Part shown: piece by piece, positions 28,004 to 38,728 of the stretch | How positions within the stretch are numbered: the first letter of the stretch is position 1 | How the letters are laid out: each line of letters opens with the position of its first letter | Assembly: GCF_014650175.1 (NCBI RefSeq) | Contig: NZ_BMUL01000012.1 | Coordinates: 186,001 to 250,000 of the forward strand | Reading direction: 5' to 3' | Length of the DNA stretch: 64,000 nt | Source: Streptomyces termitum | GTDB lineage: Bacteria; Actinomycetota; Actinomycetes; Streptomycetales; Streptomycetaceae | Notes under the pieces: generated by a model | The model's database searches: none | Told to the model about the DNA's origin: nothing | Seen by the model: the letters and a program-made list of their open reading frames with translations, nothing else | Position numbers and translations under genes: made by a program

Positions 28004-29680
28004 TCACCGGCCGTAGCGGGGGTGGACCAGCGTCGAGGGCGGCAGTCCGCCGATCCGGGTGCGCTCGGCCCGGCGCGCGGCGGCGGGCAGGTCGCCGGGG
28101 GCGAGGGAGCGAAGCCGGGGCGCGTCGGGGGCGAGCCGCAGGACGGGCGGGCGGGACCCGCGCACGGCGAGCAGGAAGCCCCAGTCGTCGGGTTCGCTGC
28201 GGGTGCCGCTGGCGCGGTCGGCGCGGCCGGGTCCGGCGGCGAAGCCGGGGGCGCGCCCCTCGGCGCTGTAGGGGCGGGTGGCGTAGCCGGCGGCGCGCAG
28301 GGTGGCGTCGGTGGTCCAGTAGGTGCGGGGCCGGTCGGTGGCGGGTCCGGCGTGGACGACGAGCCGGCCCCGGTCGGCGAGGACCCGGGCGACGAGGCCG
28401 TAGAACTCCTGGGCGTACAGCTTGGTGCTGGGGGTGATGCCGGGGTCGGGGAGGTCGGAGACCACGACGTCGTACCGCTCCCGGGCGGGTCCGGCGGTCT
28501 CCCGCAGCCAGTTGAAGGCGTCGGCGGTGACGACCCGGACGCGCGGGTCGCGGAACGCCTGCCCGTTGAGCGCGGCGAGCGCCGGGTCGGTGCGGGCCAG
28601 TTCGACCACGCCGGGGTCGAGTTCGACGACGGTGACGGAGTGGACGCCGGGGTAGCGGAGGACTTCGCGGGCGGCGAGGCCGTCGCCGCCGCCGACGATG
28701 AGGACGCGGCCCCGGGGGCCGTTCATCGCGGGGTGGACGAGGGCCTCGTGGTAGCGGTACTCGTCCGCGCCGGAGACCCGGAGCCGGCCGTCGAGGTAGA
28801 GGTCGGGCGGGTCGTCCTGGCCGCCGGTGACGACGACCTCCTGGAGGTCGGTGTGGACGGCGACCCGGACCCCCTCCCCGTACACGGCCCGGCGGGCGGC
28901 CTGCTCGAAGTCGTCGACGAGGACGGTCGCGGTGGCGAGGACGCCGAGGACGGCGAGGTTGACGCCGACGACGAGGGCGCGGGTGCGGCCGGTCAGGTCG
29001 CGGCGGAAGGACCAGAGGACGAGGACGGCGCCCGCGACCGCGTTGACCGCGCCGGTGACGAGGGCGCCGGTGAGCTGGCCCAGCCAGGGCAGCAGCAGGA
29101 AGGGGAAGGCGAGGCCGCCGACGAGCGCGCCCACGTAGTCGGCGGCGAACAGGTCGGCGACCGTGCCGGCCGCGTCGTCGGGGTCGCCGGGGCGGCCGGG
29201 GCGGCCCGGCCGCCCGGTGGCCGCGCTCCGGCGCGGCGCCCGCTGTATGAGGGACATGAGGAGCGGGATCTCGGCGCCGATGAGGATGCCGATGGCGAGG
29301 GAGAAGGCGACGAGGACCCAGCGCGATTCGCCCAGCCAGGCGAAGCAGGCGTACAGCACGAGGGCGGAGGTGCCGCCGATGAGCGCGAGGAGGCCCTCCA
29401 GCAGGCCGAAGCCGACGGCGGCGCGGCAGCGCAGCCGCTTGGCGAGGAGCGAGCCCAGGCCCATCGCGAAGACCATCACGGAGAGCACGACGGACGCCTG
29501 GGTGACCGAGTCGCCGATCAAGTAGGAGGCGAGGGCGACGAGTTCGAGCTCGTAGACGAGTCCGCAGGCGGCGCAGACGAAGACGACGGCGAGGACCGGC
29601 CACCGCACCGTGTCGCGCGGCCGGGGCGGCGGCCGTCGTCGCACCCTCGTGGGTGGCAGGGTCGCGGTGGGCTCGATCAT
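28004..29680 (-). CDS. Membrane-embedded spermidine-synthase-like aminopropyltransferase
   Basis: The protein has 558 residues. The first 250 residues carry about seven membrane helices starting WPVLAVVFVCAACGLVYELEL, the SpeE-associated membrane module. The C-terminal half is a spermidine-synthase fold with VLIVGGGDGLAAREVLRYPGV (decarboxy-SAM binding), VVELDPGVVELAR and DVVVSDLPDPG. The last motif is close to the DxxDP-type catalytic segment but reads SDLPDPG, which is common in this fused family. Expected to act at the membrane on polyamine-like amines. The linker contains a Gly/Arg/Pro stretch (GRPGRPGRPGD). Confidence 0.85.
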   Translation of the reverse strand: MIEPTATLPPTRVRRRPPPRPRDTVRWPVLAVVFVCAACGLVYELELVALASYLIGDSVTQASVVLSVMVFAMGLGSLLAKRLRCRAAVGFGLLEGLLALIGGTSALVLYACFAWLGESRWVLVAFSLAIGILIGAEIPLLMSLIQRAPRRSAATGRPGRPGRPGDPDDAAGTVADLFAADYVGALVGGLAFPFLLLPWLGQLTGALVTGAVNAVAGAVLVLWSFRRDLTGRTRALVVGVNLAVLGVLATATVLVDDFEQAARRAVYGEGVRVAVHTDLQEVVVTGGQDDPPDLYLDGRLRVSGADEYRYHEALVHPAMNGPRGRVLIVGGGDGLAAREVLRYPGVHSVTVVELDPGVVELARTDPALAALNGQAFRDPRVRVVTADAFNWLRETAGPARERYDVVVSDLPDPGITPSTKLYAQEFYGLVARVLADRGRLVVHAGPATDRPRTYWTTDATLRAAGYATRPYSAEGRAPGFAAGPGRADRASGTRSEPDDWGFLLAVRGSRPPVLRLAPDAPRLRSLAPGDLPAAARRAERTRIGGLPPSTLVHPRYGR

Positions 29681-29755
29681 GCTCGTAACGCTACGTCACG
29701 ACCCACTCGCCCCTTGTCACCCACACGAGTGCACCTGGCGCCCCGGGGAGGCGCA

Positions 29756-30274
29756 TCAGAGCATGGCGGGCATACGTGCCCCGATCCTGGTCCGGGTGAC
29801 CACGAGCTGGCCTTCCTCCGGGTAGGCGTGCCAGGTCCGCCAGCGCACCTGGCCCTCGTGACGCTGCGCCAGCATGGCCGTGAAGGCGTGCGGCGAGCCG
29901 GGGAAGATCCCCGCGAGGCCGTGCGGGTGGTCGGCGACGAGGGCGAGGAGCTCCTGCGCGCGGCCGGCGAAGGAACCCCGGGTGAGCGTCTCGACGCGGG
30001 CCGCGAATTCGTACTCCCATTCGCCGATGCGCTTGGAGACGCCGAGCGGCAGCGGGGTGCTGCTGCCCGGCATGCAGGCGACGGTCTCGGAGCAGGTGCG
30101 GCCCTCCTCTTCCAGGAGGACCTGGTGGGAGGCACCGAGGAGGCGCAACTGAAGCTTGGCGCCGGTCAGTTCGAGGTCGAGCACGGCGAGGGCGGGCAGC
30201 GGCTCGCGGCCCAGCGCCCAGGCCAGGTCGGCGGCGCGCGTATCGGTGTAGGTGGTCTTCAGGGTGGTGAGCAT
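29756..30274 (-). CDS. DUF2617 family protein
   Basis: The protein has 172 residues from the ATG at 30274 (MLTTLKTTYTDTRAADL). Conserved-looking blocks are LRLLGASHQVLLEE, PLPLGVSKRIGEWEYEF and HPHGLAGIFPGSPHAFTAM. It is soluble and alpha/beta, of unknown function, and found across Streptomyces beside the spermidine-synthase-like gene, which follows it 75 bp downstream on the same strand. Confidence 0.8.
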   Translation of the reverse strand: MLTTLKTTYTDTRAADLAWALGREPLPALAVLDLELTGAKLQLRLLGASHQVLLEEEGRTCSETVACMPGSSTPLPLGVSKRIGEWEYEFAARVETLTRGSFAGRAQELLALVADHPHGLAGIFPGSPHAFTAMLAQRHEGQVRWRTWHAYPEEGQLVVTRTRIGARMPAML

Positions 30275-30593
30275 GGGTCGGCTCCGCAAACACGGTTTGA
30301 CGGGTGGGCCGGGGGCGCCCCGGAGAAGGCTTCAACGGGAGTGGGGGGATCGCCGGCTCGGGTCCACACACGGTCCGAGGGCTGTCTCTGTCAGGAGCGA
30401 GAGAACCACGGACACCGGACGACTCGCAGCGTTTTTACCCAACTTGCCGTGGTTTCCATCCCCTTCGGGGACAGCACAGCTCACTTGTTCACACGTAATC
30501 GACCGGCGATCGAACGGAGGGCTCCGCGCGGTGCGTCAATCCCGCCCCGCCCAGGGCCTGTTGCCCCTGGCAACCACCCGGTGGCGGCCCGGC
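30275..30593. other. 319-bp region without a recognised gene
   Basis: No frame here resembles a protein. At 30553-30572 a small hairpin (CCAGGG...CCCTGG) could terminate the leftward Cys-rich gene. AT-richer stretches around 30428-30450 could hold the promoter of the DUF2617 gene. Nothing else is seen. Confidence 0.5.
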
Positions 30594-30800
30594 TCAGTCG
30601 CCCCCGCCGCCACAGCCGCCGCCGCAGCTCGACCCGCAGGAGCTGGACCCGCCGCAGCTCGCCGTGCTGCACCCGCTCCCGCCGTCCCCGCCGGACCAGC
30701 CGCCCCGGCGCCGCCGCTTCCGGCCGCCCCGCGCCTTCCGGCTGCTCGACACCACCACGATCAGGATCACGATCCCGACCCCTATGACCAGGGCTTCCAT
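30594..30800 (-). CDS. Small membrane protein with Gly/Ser/Cys-rich tail
   Basis: The protein has 68 residues from the ATG at 30800 (MEALVIGVGIVILIVVV). One membrane helix (residues 3-18) is followed by a strongly basic stretch (KARGGRKRRRR), placing the tail on the cytoplasmic side by the positive-inside rule. The tail of about 30 residues is almost only Gly, Ser and Cys (GSGCSTASC, SSSCGSSCGGGC): six Cys in total, in CxxxxC, CxxxxxC, CxxC and CxxxC spacings. This could bind metal or thiols or be modified. No family is named. It lies between DUF2617 and a divergent aminotransferase. Confidence 0.7.
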   Translation of the reverse strand: MEALVIGVGIVILIVVVSSSRKARGGRKRRRRGGWSGGDGGSGCSTASCGGSSSCGSSCGGGCGGGGD

Positions 30801-30916
30801 CGTCTCGACCCCCGTTCGCGACGGCACCCTGCCGCCTCTGCCCGGGGGATTCCCGCCCCGCCGGGCCGCCAAAGCGTACTTGAGCAAGTCCAGAGCTTCC
30901 GCCGAGGATGGCCGCC

Positions 30917-32086
<1,170 letters not shown>

Positions 32087-32090
32087 GAAC

Positions 32091-32130
32091 GCCGGAAGCC
32101 GGACCCCCCGGGAGGGGTCCGGCTTCCGGC
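32091..32130. terminator. Bidirectional terminator
   Basis: Perfect 17-bp GC-rich arms (32091-32107 and 32114-32130) lie between the convergent aminotransferase and YbjN genes. Confidence 0.85.
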
Positions 32131-32145
32131 GCGGTGCGGGAGGGC

Positions 32146-32679
32146 TCAGGACTCGTCGTCGTCCGCGGCCTTCTCCTCCGGGGTCTCCAGGCCGAACTGC
32201 TCGACGATCCACTTGTCGAACTCGATCGAGGCGCGGACCCAGCTGACCGTCGAGGAGACGAAGTGCTCCAGGGCGACGCCGGTGCCGATCAGCATCTGGG
32301 CCTCGCCGATGAGGCGGAGGGTGGCGGAGCCGTCCTCCTCCTCGTGCAGGTGCGTGTAGACCTTGGGCCACAGGGTGCGGCGGTTCCAGTCGTCGATCGC
32401 GTCGAGGATCTTGGCGCGGTCGTCGGCGGAGTGCGGACGGTCGTAGAACGTGCGCACGGAGAAGACCTGCTGCTCGTTCTCGCCGCGGAACATGAAGTAG
32501 GTGCGGAACTCCTCCCACGGCGCCGCGAGGTCACCCTCGTCGTCGACGACGTACTTCAGCTCCATCTGCTCCAGAAGCTGCTTCACCAGGTCCTGGTCGG
32601 GGACGACGGGGCCCGCCGGTCCTGCCTGGGGCTGGGGCTGTCCCCCGAAATTCGGAATCGAGGACGGGTCGATGCTCAC
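32146..32679 (-). CDS. YbjN domain-containing protein
   Basis: The protein has 177 residues from GTG at 32679 (VSIDPSSIPNFGG), preceded by GAAGGG. A Pro/Gln-rich N-terminus precedes a YbjN/type III chaperone-like alpha/beta domain: LLEQMELKYVVDDEGDL, TYFMFRGENEQQVFSVRTFYD, ILDAIDDWNRRTLWPKVYTH and the long helix VSSTVSWVRASIEFDKWI. It ends in an acidic tail. YbjN proteins affect stress responses in other bacteria and probably bind protein partners. It is cytosolic. Confidence 0.85.
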   Translation of the reverse strand: MSIDPSSIPNFGGQPQPQAGPAGPVVPDQDLVKQLLEQMELKYVVDDEGDLAAPWEEFRTYFMFRGENEQQVFSVRTFYDRPHSADDRAKILDAIDDWNRRTLWPKVYTHLHEEEDGSATLRLIGEAQMLIGTGVALEHFVSSTVSWVRASIEFDKWIVEQFGLETPEEKAADDDES

Positions 32680-32794
32680 CGTGTATTTCCCTTCGTACGG
32701 ATGTTGCCATCCTCCCCCATCCCGGCCGGTCCGTGGCAAGCCCCGGCGGGTGAGTCACCCCGGTATCCGCTGCGGGCTGACATGATCTGCGCCC

Positions 32795-33223
32795 ATGGGG
32801 GAGAAACGGGCCCGGCGCCGGTGGTGGCCGTGGGCCGCGGCGGCCGCGGGAGTGCTCTGCGCCGTCCCGGCCGGGATGATCGTCTGGGGGGCGTACGCGC
32901 TCTCCGAGAGCGGCCGGGAACAGGCCGTGGACTGCGGGAAGGCGATGGAGTTCGCCCGCGCCCGGCTCCCGGCGGGCGCCGAGGGGGCCCGCTGCACGGG
33001 GCAGCACTGGCAGGACACGCTGGTCGAGGTGGAGTTCCGGCTGCCGCGCGCGGAGGCGGCCGCCTGGCCGGCGGCCGCCTATCCGGCGGGCGCGCCGCCG
33101 TACTCCTGCGCGGCGGACCTGTGCCGGTCCGCCTCCTTCGACGAGCAGCTGTACGTGGCCGTCGAGGTGGTGTACGAGGACGGCGGCACCGCCCTCGTAC
33201 GCCTCCGGGCCTTCGACGTGTAG
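32795..33223 (+). CDS. Small exported or membrane-anchored protein
   Basis: The protein has 142 residues starting MGEKRARRRWWPW. One hydrophobic helix (about 12-36) after a basic start acts as signal anchor. The outside domain has four Cys (DCGKAM, ARCTGQ, YSCAAD, DLCRSA), spaced for two disulfides, and ends VVYEDGGTALVRLRAFDV. No family is recognised. It is convergent with clpB, whose stop lies 43 bp away. A gene of this kind is common in Streptomyces genomes (memory). Confidence 0.65.
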   Translation: MGEKRARRRWWPWAAAAAGVLCAVPAGMIVWGAYALSESGREQAVDCGKAMEFARARLPAGAEGARCTGQHWQDTLVEVEFRLPRAEAAAWPAAAYPAGAPPYSCAADLCRSASFDEQLYVAVEVVYEDGGTALVRLRAFDV

Positions 33224-33265
33224 TCCTCCGGGTCCGCCGGCGGACCCGGCCCGGAGAGGGCGCCG

Positions 33266-35851
<2,586 letters not shown>

Positions 35852-35915
35852 GTGCGGGGTCTCCTCCCGGAGTACGGTTCCTTGCTCTTCTTCTGACCCC
35901 TATAGCATACATAAA

Positions 35916-35936
35916 GTTGAGTCCAACCCGCTCAAT
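35916..35936 (-). promoter_or_regulatory. HAIR operator (HspR box) of clpB
   Basis: TTGAGT-N7-GCTCAA matches the HspR consensus CTTGAGT-N7-ACTCAAG at 12 of 14 positions excluding the spacer (outer C/G and one inner base differ). AT-rich promoter-like sequence (TATGTATGCTATA on the minus strand) follows directly towards clpB. HspR is encoded in this window at 38272-38724. Confidence 0.85.
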
Positions 35937-35973
35937 TTATGAGAGGGGGCTCCGGAAGCGGTAGTTTCCGGGC

Positions 35974-36378
35974 ATGGCGACCGATCCCCGGAATCCCGGC
36001 GACTCCTACCTCAGCTTCTGGCGCGAGCGGCATGTGAGCACCCTGACCACCCCGCGCCCGGACGGCACCCCGCACGTGGTCGCCGTCGGCGTCACGTACG
36101 ACCCCGAGAACGGGGTGGCGCGGGTGATCACCAACCGGCACAGCAGGAAGGTGGCGAACGTGCGGGCGGCGGGCGAGGCGGGCGCGCGGGTCGCGGTCTG
36201 CCAGATCGACCGGGCGCGCTGGGCCACCCTGGAGGGCGTCGCGCGGATCCGCACGGAGCCGGAGGCCGTCGCGGACGCGGTGGCGCGCTACGCGGAGCGG
36301 TACGGCCGCACGCCCTCGCCCAACCCGGACCGGGTCGTCATCGAGATCGCCCTGACCCGGGCGATGGGGCGGGCCTGA
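35974..36378 (+). CDS. PPOX-class F420-dependent enzyme (split-barrel flavin/F420 fold)
   Basis: The protein has 134 residues starting MATDPRNPGDSYLSFW. A split-barrel fold is indicated by HVSTLTTPRPDGTPHVVAVGV, ARVITNRHSRKVANV (cofactor phosphate binding, K in the conserved SRKxxNV) and ARWATLEGVARI. This is the TIGR03618-type pyridoxamine-oxidase-like family, which in actinobacteria often uses coenzyme F420 for reductions. Substrate unknown. It is divergent from clpB and shares the HAIR-bearing intergenic region, so heat regulation is possible but not shown. Confidence 0.85.
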   Translation: MATDPRNPGDSYLSFWRERHVSTLTTPRPDGTPHVVAVGVTYDPENGVARVITNRHSRKVANVRAAGEAGARVAVCQIDRARWATLEGVARIRTEPEAVADAVARYAERYGRTPSPNPDRVVIEIALTRAMGRA

Positions 36379-36419
36379 CCCCGGTACGGCCCCGCCGGGC
36401 GGCGCCCGGAACGGAAAAG

Positions 36420-36464
36420 CACAACGGCGCCATCGCGTTTCAGGTCCGCGATGGCGCCGTTGTG
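36420..36464. terminator. Strong bidirectional terminator
   Basis: Perfect 18-bp arms (36420-36437 and 36447-36464) with a 9-nt loop lie between the convergent F420-type gene and the mini-Rieske gene. Confidence 0.85.
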
Positions 36465-36506
36465 TGGGGGAAGTGCCGGAGCGATCTTGAACGACGGGGG
36501 AATCGC

Positions 36507-36839
36507 TCAGGCACTGCGGGGGGTGGCGGTGATGGTCTCGGGGTCGAAGCGGGGCTCCACCAACTGGTGGTCCCGCTGGTCCAGGTTGACGAAGATCATG
36601 CCGTACCGGACGGCGCAGCGGATGGGCTGCGGGGCGCCGCGGGGGCGCCGCAGGCACCGGTAGGCCCGGACGTCCTCGTCCTGCTCCCGCGCCACCACCA
36701 CCGGCTCTCCGAACAGGGTGACCCTCAGCGAGTCGCCACGGTGGGGGATGGCCGTGACGAGATCGACGAAGTGCCACCCGGACCGGTAGGCCGAAGCCAT
36801 CTCCCTGCGGAAGGTCCGGTCGTCCGGAGGGACGGTCAT
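36507..36839 (-). CDS. Short Rieske-like protein lacking the iron-ligating histidines
   Basis: The protein has 110 residues from the ATG at 36839 (MTVPPDDRTFRREM). The order AIPHRGDSLRVTLFGEPVVVAR ... DEDVRAYRC follows the start of Rieske domains of ring-hydroxylating oxygenases, and RYGMIFVNLD resembles their downstream segment. A true centre needs CxH-x15-17-CxxH. Here residues 62-64 read CLR and 75-78 read CAVR: both Cys stay (C62, C75), both His are Arg, and the spacing is too short. It is therefore unlikely to hold a 2Fe-2S cluster. The gene overlaps the upstream peptide gene by 4 bp (ATGA), so translation is coupled. Role unknown; it may bind or modify the peptide. Confidence 0.75.
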   Translation of the reverse strand: MTVPPDDRTFRREMASAYRSGWHFVDLVTAIPHRGDSLRVTLFGEPVVVAREQDEDVRAYRCLRRPRGAPQPIRCAVRYGMIFVNLDQRDHQLVEPRFDPETITATPRSA

Positions 36840-37039
36840 GCGCCGAAGTCCAGCGGTGCCGAGTCCCACGTGGGCTCCCGCACGCCGGCCGGCGTGAAGT
36901 CCCACGTGGGCTCAACCGGAGCCGCGTGGACCTCCGCGGGCGGGACGTCCCACGTGGGCTCACCGTTGAGGGCGAGCACGCCCGCAGCAGCCGCGGCAGC
37001 GAAAGCTATGGCGCCAAATGCACGAACCATCCTGGTCAT
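36836..37039 (-). CDS. Secreted small peptide with three EPTWD repeats
   Basis: The product has 67 residues, MTRMVRAFGAIAFAAAAAAG then VLALNG, a clear signal-peptide-like start. The remaining 40 or so residues contain EPTWD three times (followed by VPP, FTP and SAP), each starting a Pro-containing segment. The start has GGAG 9 nt upstream. The stop overlaps the start of the mini-Rieske gene. No Cys, no lipobox and no lanthipeptide-like core are seen. The repeats are identical at DNA level over GAGCCCACGTGGGA. It is divergent from a LuxR-type gene 125 bp away. It may be a signal peptide precursor or a modified peptide (inference). Confidence 0.75.
   Translation of the reverse strand: MTRMVRAFGAIAFAAAAAAGVLALNGEPTWDVPPAEVHAAPVEPTWDFTPAGVREPTWDSAPLDFGA
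36865..36958. repeat. Three CCCACGTGGG palindromes inside the peptide gene
   Basis: The 10-bp palindrome occurs at 36865-36874, 36901-36910 and 36949-36958, each within an identical 14-bp block that encodes EPTW plus the first base of D. Spacings are 36 and 48 bp. They keep the frame but could also be protein-binding sites. Confidence 0.85.
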
Positions 37040-37164
37040 GGCCGATCTCCACCTCTTTTAATCACTACCTCCCCCGCGACTAAAACGATGACTCACGCCC
37101 ACCTCTTCTGCCACCACCGCCAGGCATCATGTTCCTGTAATTCAAGACCCTGAGGGGGGACCAT

Positions 37165-38157
37165 ATGGTGTCAACACGGGAGGGAATGGACACCGACCAT
37201 CTCCCGGGAGAGCTGTGCGACGCCGCAAAAGCCCTGTACGCGAAGGCGCTCAGAGCCGGCCGCATAGCCCGGGACGACCTCGCCGGCGATCCGTGCCTCA
37301 TCGAACTCGCCCTCGTCCACCCCGATCCGGACGACGCGCGCTGGCTGCGGCCGGTGCCCCCGTCGATCGCCCTGAACAAGCTGGTCCACCCCATCGAGCA
37401 GGAGATCCAGCTCCAGCGGCAGCGGGCCGTCAACCTGGCCGACGCGTTCGAGCCGTTCATGTCGATCAGCACCCCCGACCCGTCCGCCGCGCAGGCCGTG
37501 ACGGTCCTGGAGGGGCTCGACCTCATCAACGACACGCTCGACCGCGCCGTCAGCGAGTGCACCGAGGAACTTCTCACCATCCAGCCCGGCAGCGGCCGCA
37601 AGCCCGAGGTCGTCCAGGCCGGACTGCGCCGCGTCGGACCGCTCATCGACCGCGGCATCCGGATGCGCACCCTCTACCAGCACACCGCCCGGCACCACTC
37701 CGCCACCATGGGGTACGTGGAGCGGATCGGCCCGCACGGTCTGGAGGTCCGCACCCTGGAGGAGATCGTCGACCGGCTCATCGTCATCGACCGCAAGGTC
37801 GCCTTCGTGCCCGCCCGCACCGACCGCCGGGTCGCCCTGGAACTGCGCCACGAGGGGCTCGTGCGGTATCTCGTGGGCGTCTTCGACCAGTTCTGGATCT
37901 ACGGGGTCCCCTGGGAGGACGAAGTCCCCTACCAGCCCTCCGTGGAGGGCGTCACCGGCATCCAGCTGTCCATCGCCAAACTCCTCGTCGAGGGGCACGT
38001 CGACGAGGCCATCGCCCGCCGGCTGGGGATGAACGTCCGCACCTGCCGGGCCCACATCGCCAAGCTCGCCGCCACCCTCGGCAGCGGCAGCCGCGCCCAG
38101 CTCGGCTTCCTCATCGCCCGCTCCGGCATCCTCGAACGGGAGGAGCGGGAGGGCTGA
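37165..38157 (+). CDS. LuxR-type transcriptional regulator divergent from the EPTWD peptide
   Basis: The protein has 330 residues, start MVSTREGMDTDHL after GAGGGGGGA. The N-terminal 150 residues are helical. Residues 160-260 resemble the TrmB-like/phospholipase-D-like sensor part seen in Streptomyces LuxR solos (RGIRMRTLYQHTARH, RKVAFVPARTDRRVALELRH). The C-terminal LuxR helix-turn-helix starts near 265: TGIQLSIAKLLVEGHVDEAIARRL then NVRTCRAHIAKLAATLGSGSR. No receiver domain is present, so it is a one-component or orphan regulator. The 125-bp divergent region to the peptide operon suggests it controls that operon. Ligand unknown. Confidence 0.85.
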   Translation: MVSTREGMDTDHLPGELCDAAKALYAKALRAGRIARDDLAGDPCLIELALVHPDPDDARWLRPVPPSIALNKLVHPIEQEIQLQRQRAVNLADAFEPFMSISTPDPSAAQAVTVLEGLDLINDTLDRAVSECTEELLTIQPGSGRKPEVVQAGLRRVGPLIDRGIRMRTLYQHTARHHSATMGYVERIGPHGLEVRTLEEIVDRLIVIDRKVAFVPARTDRRVALELRHEGLVRYLVGVFDQFWIYGVPWEDEVPYQPSVEGVTGIQLSIAKLLVEGHVDEAIARRLGMNVRTCRAHIAKLAATLGSGSRAQLGFLIARSGILEREEREG

Positions 38158-38172
38158 CCCCGGGCGCCCACG

Positions 38173-38214
38173 CCGAGGGGCCCCTCTCCGCCGGTGCGGA
38201 GAGGGGCCCCTCGG
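38173..38214. terminator. Bidirectional terminator
   Basis: Perfect 19-bp arms with loop CGGT, between the convergent LuxR-type gene and hspR; a short ATTT follows on the + strand. Confidence 0.85.
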
Positions 38215-38271
38215 GTATTTCCGGTACCGCTCAAGGCGTTTCGGGTACGGCTCCGGTCTCCGGGGCCGCGC

Positions 38272-38724
38272 TCAGCGCTCGCCGCGCTTGGGCGCCGGGC
38301 GCCAGACCACCAGCGCGCTCGCCTGCTGCACGTCCTGGTAGGGCACGAGGTCGCGCCGGTACGAGGCGTGCACCTGGGCCTCGCGCTGCCGCATCGCCGC
38401 CGCCGCGCCCTCGACGGCCGTCGAGAGTTCGGCGACGCGCTGCTGGAGCGCCGCGACCTGGTTCTCCAGTTCGATGATCCGCTTGATCCCGGCCAGGTTG
38501 ATGCCCTCGTCCTGGGACAACTGCTGCACCTGGCGGAGCAGTTCGATGTCCCGGGCCGAGTAGCGCCGCCCCCGGCCCGCCGTGCGGTCCGGGGAGACGA
38601 GGCCGAGCCGGTCGTACTGCCGCAGGGTCTGCGGGTGCAGTCCGGAGAGCTGGGCCGCCACCGAGATCACGTACACCGGGGTCTCGTCGGTCAGCTCGTA
38701 CGGATTGCGTCTGCGTCCGTCCAT
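38272..38724 (-). CDS. hspR: Heat-shock repressor HspR (MerR family)
   Basis: The protein has 150 residues, starting MDGRRRNPYELTDETPVYVISVAAQLSG. A MerR-type winged helix covers about 16-90 (LHPQTLRQYDRLGLVSPDRTAGRGRRYS, split, then DIELLRQVQQLSQDEGINL). A coiled coil (IIELENQVAALQQRVAEL) mediates dimers, and the C-terminus is basic. HspR represses dnaK, clpB and lon operons by binding HAIR sites, with DnaK as co-repressor in Streptomyces. It is last gene of the dnaK-grpE-dnaJ-hspR operon, 4 bp after dnaJ, so it represses itself through the dnaK promoter. Confidence 0.97.
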   Translation of the reverse strand: MDGRRRNPYELTDETPVYVISVAAQLSGLHPQTLRQYDRLGLVSPDRTAGRGRRYSARDIELLRQVQQLSQDEGINLAGIKRIIELENQVAALQQRVAELSTAVEGAAAAMRQREAQVHASYRRDLVPYQDVQQASALVVWRPAPKRGER

Positions 38725-38728
38725 CGCG

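Noticed and set aside
30304..30498. Small plus-strand frame upstream of the aminotransferase
   Set aside because: Composition is like non-coding DNA and there is no ribosome site.
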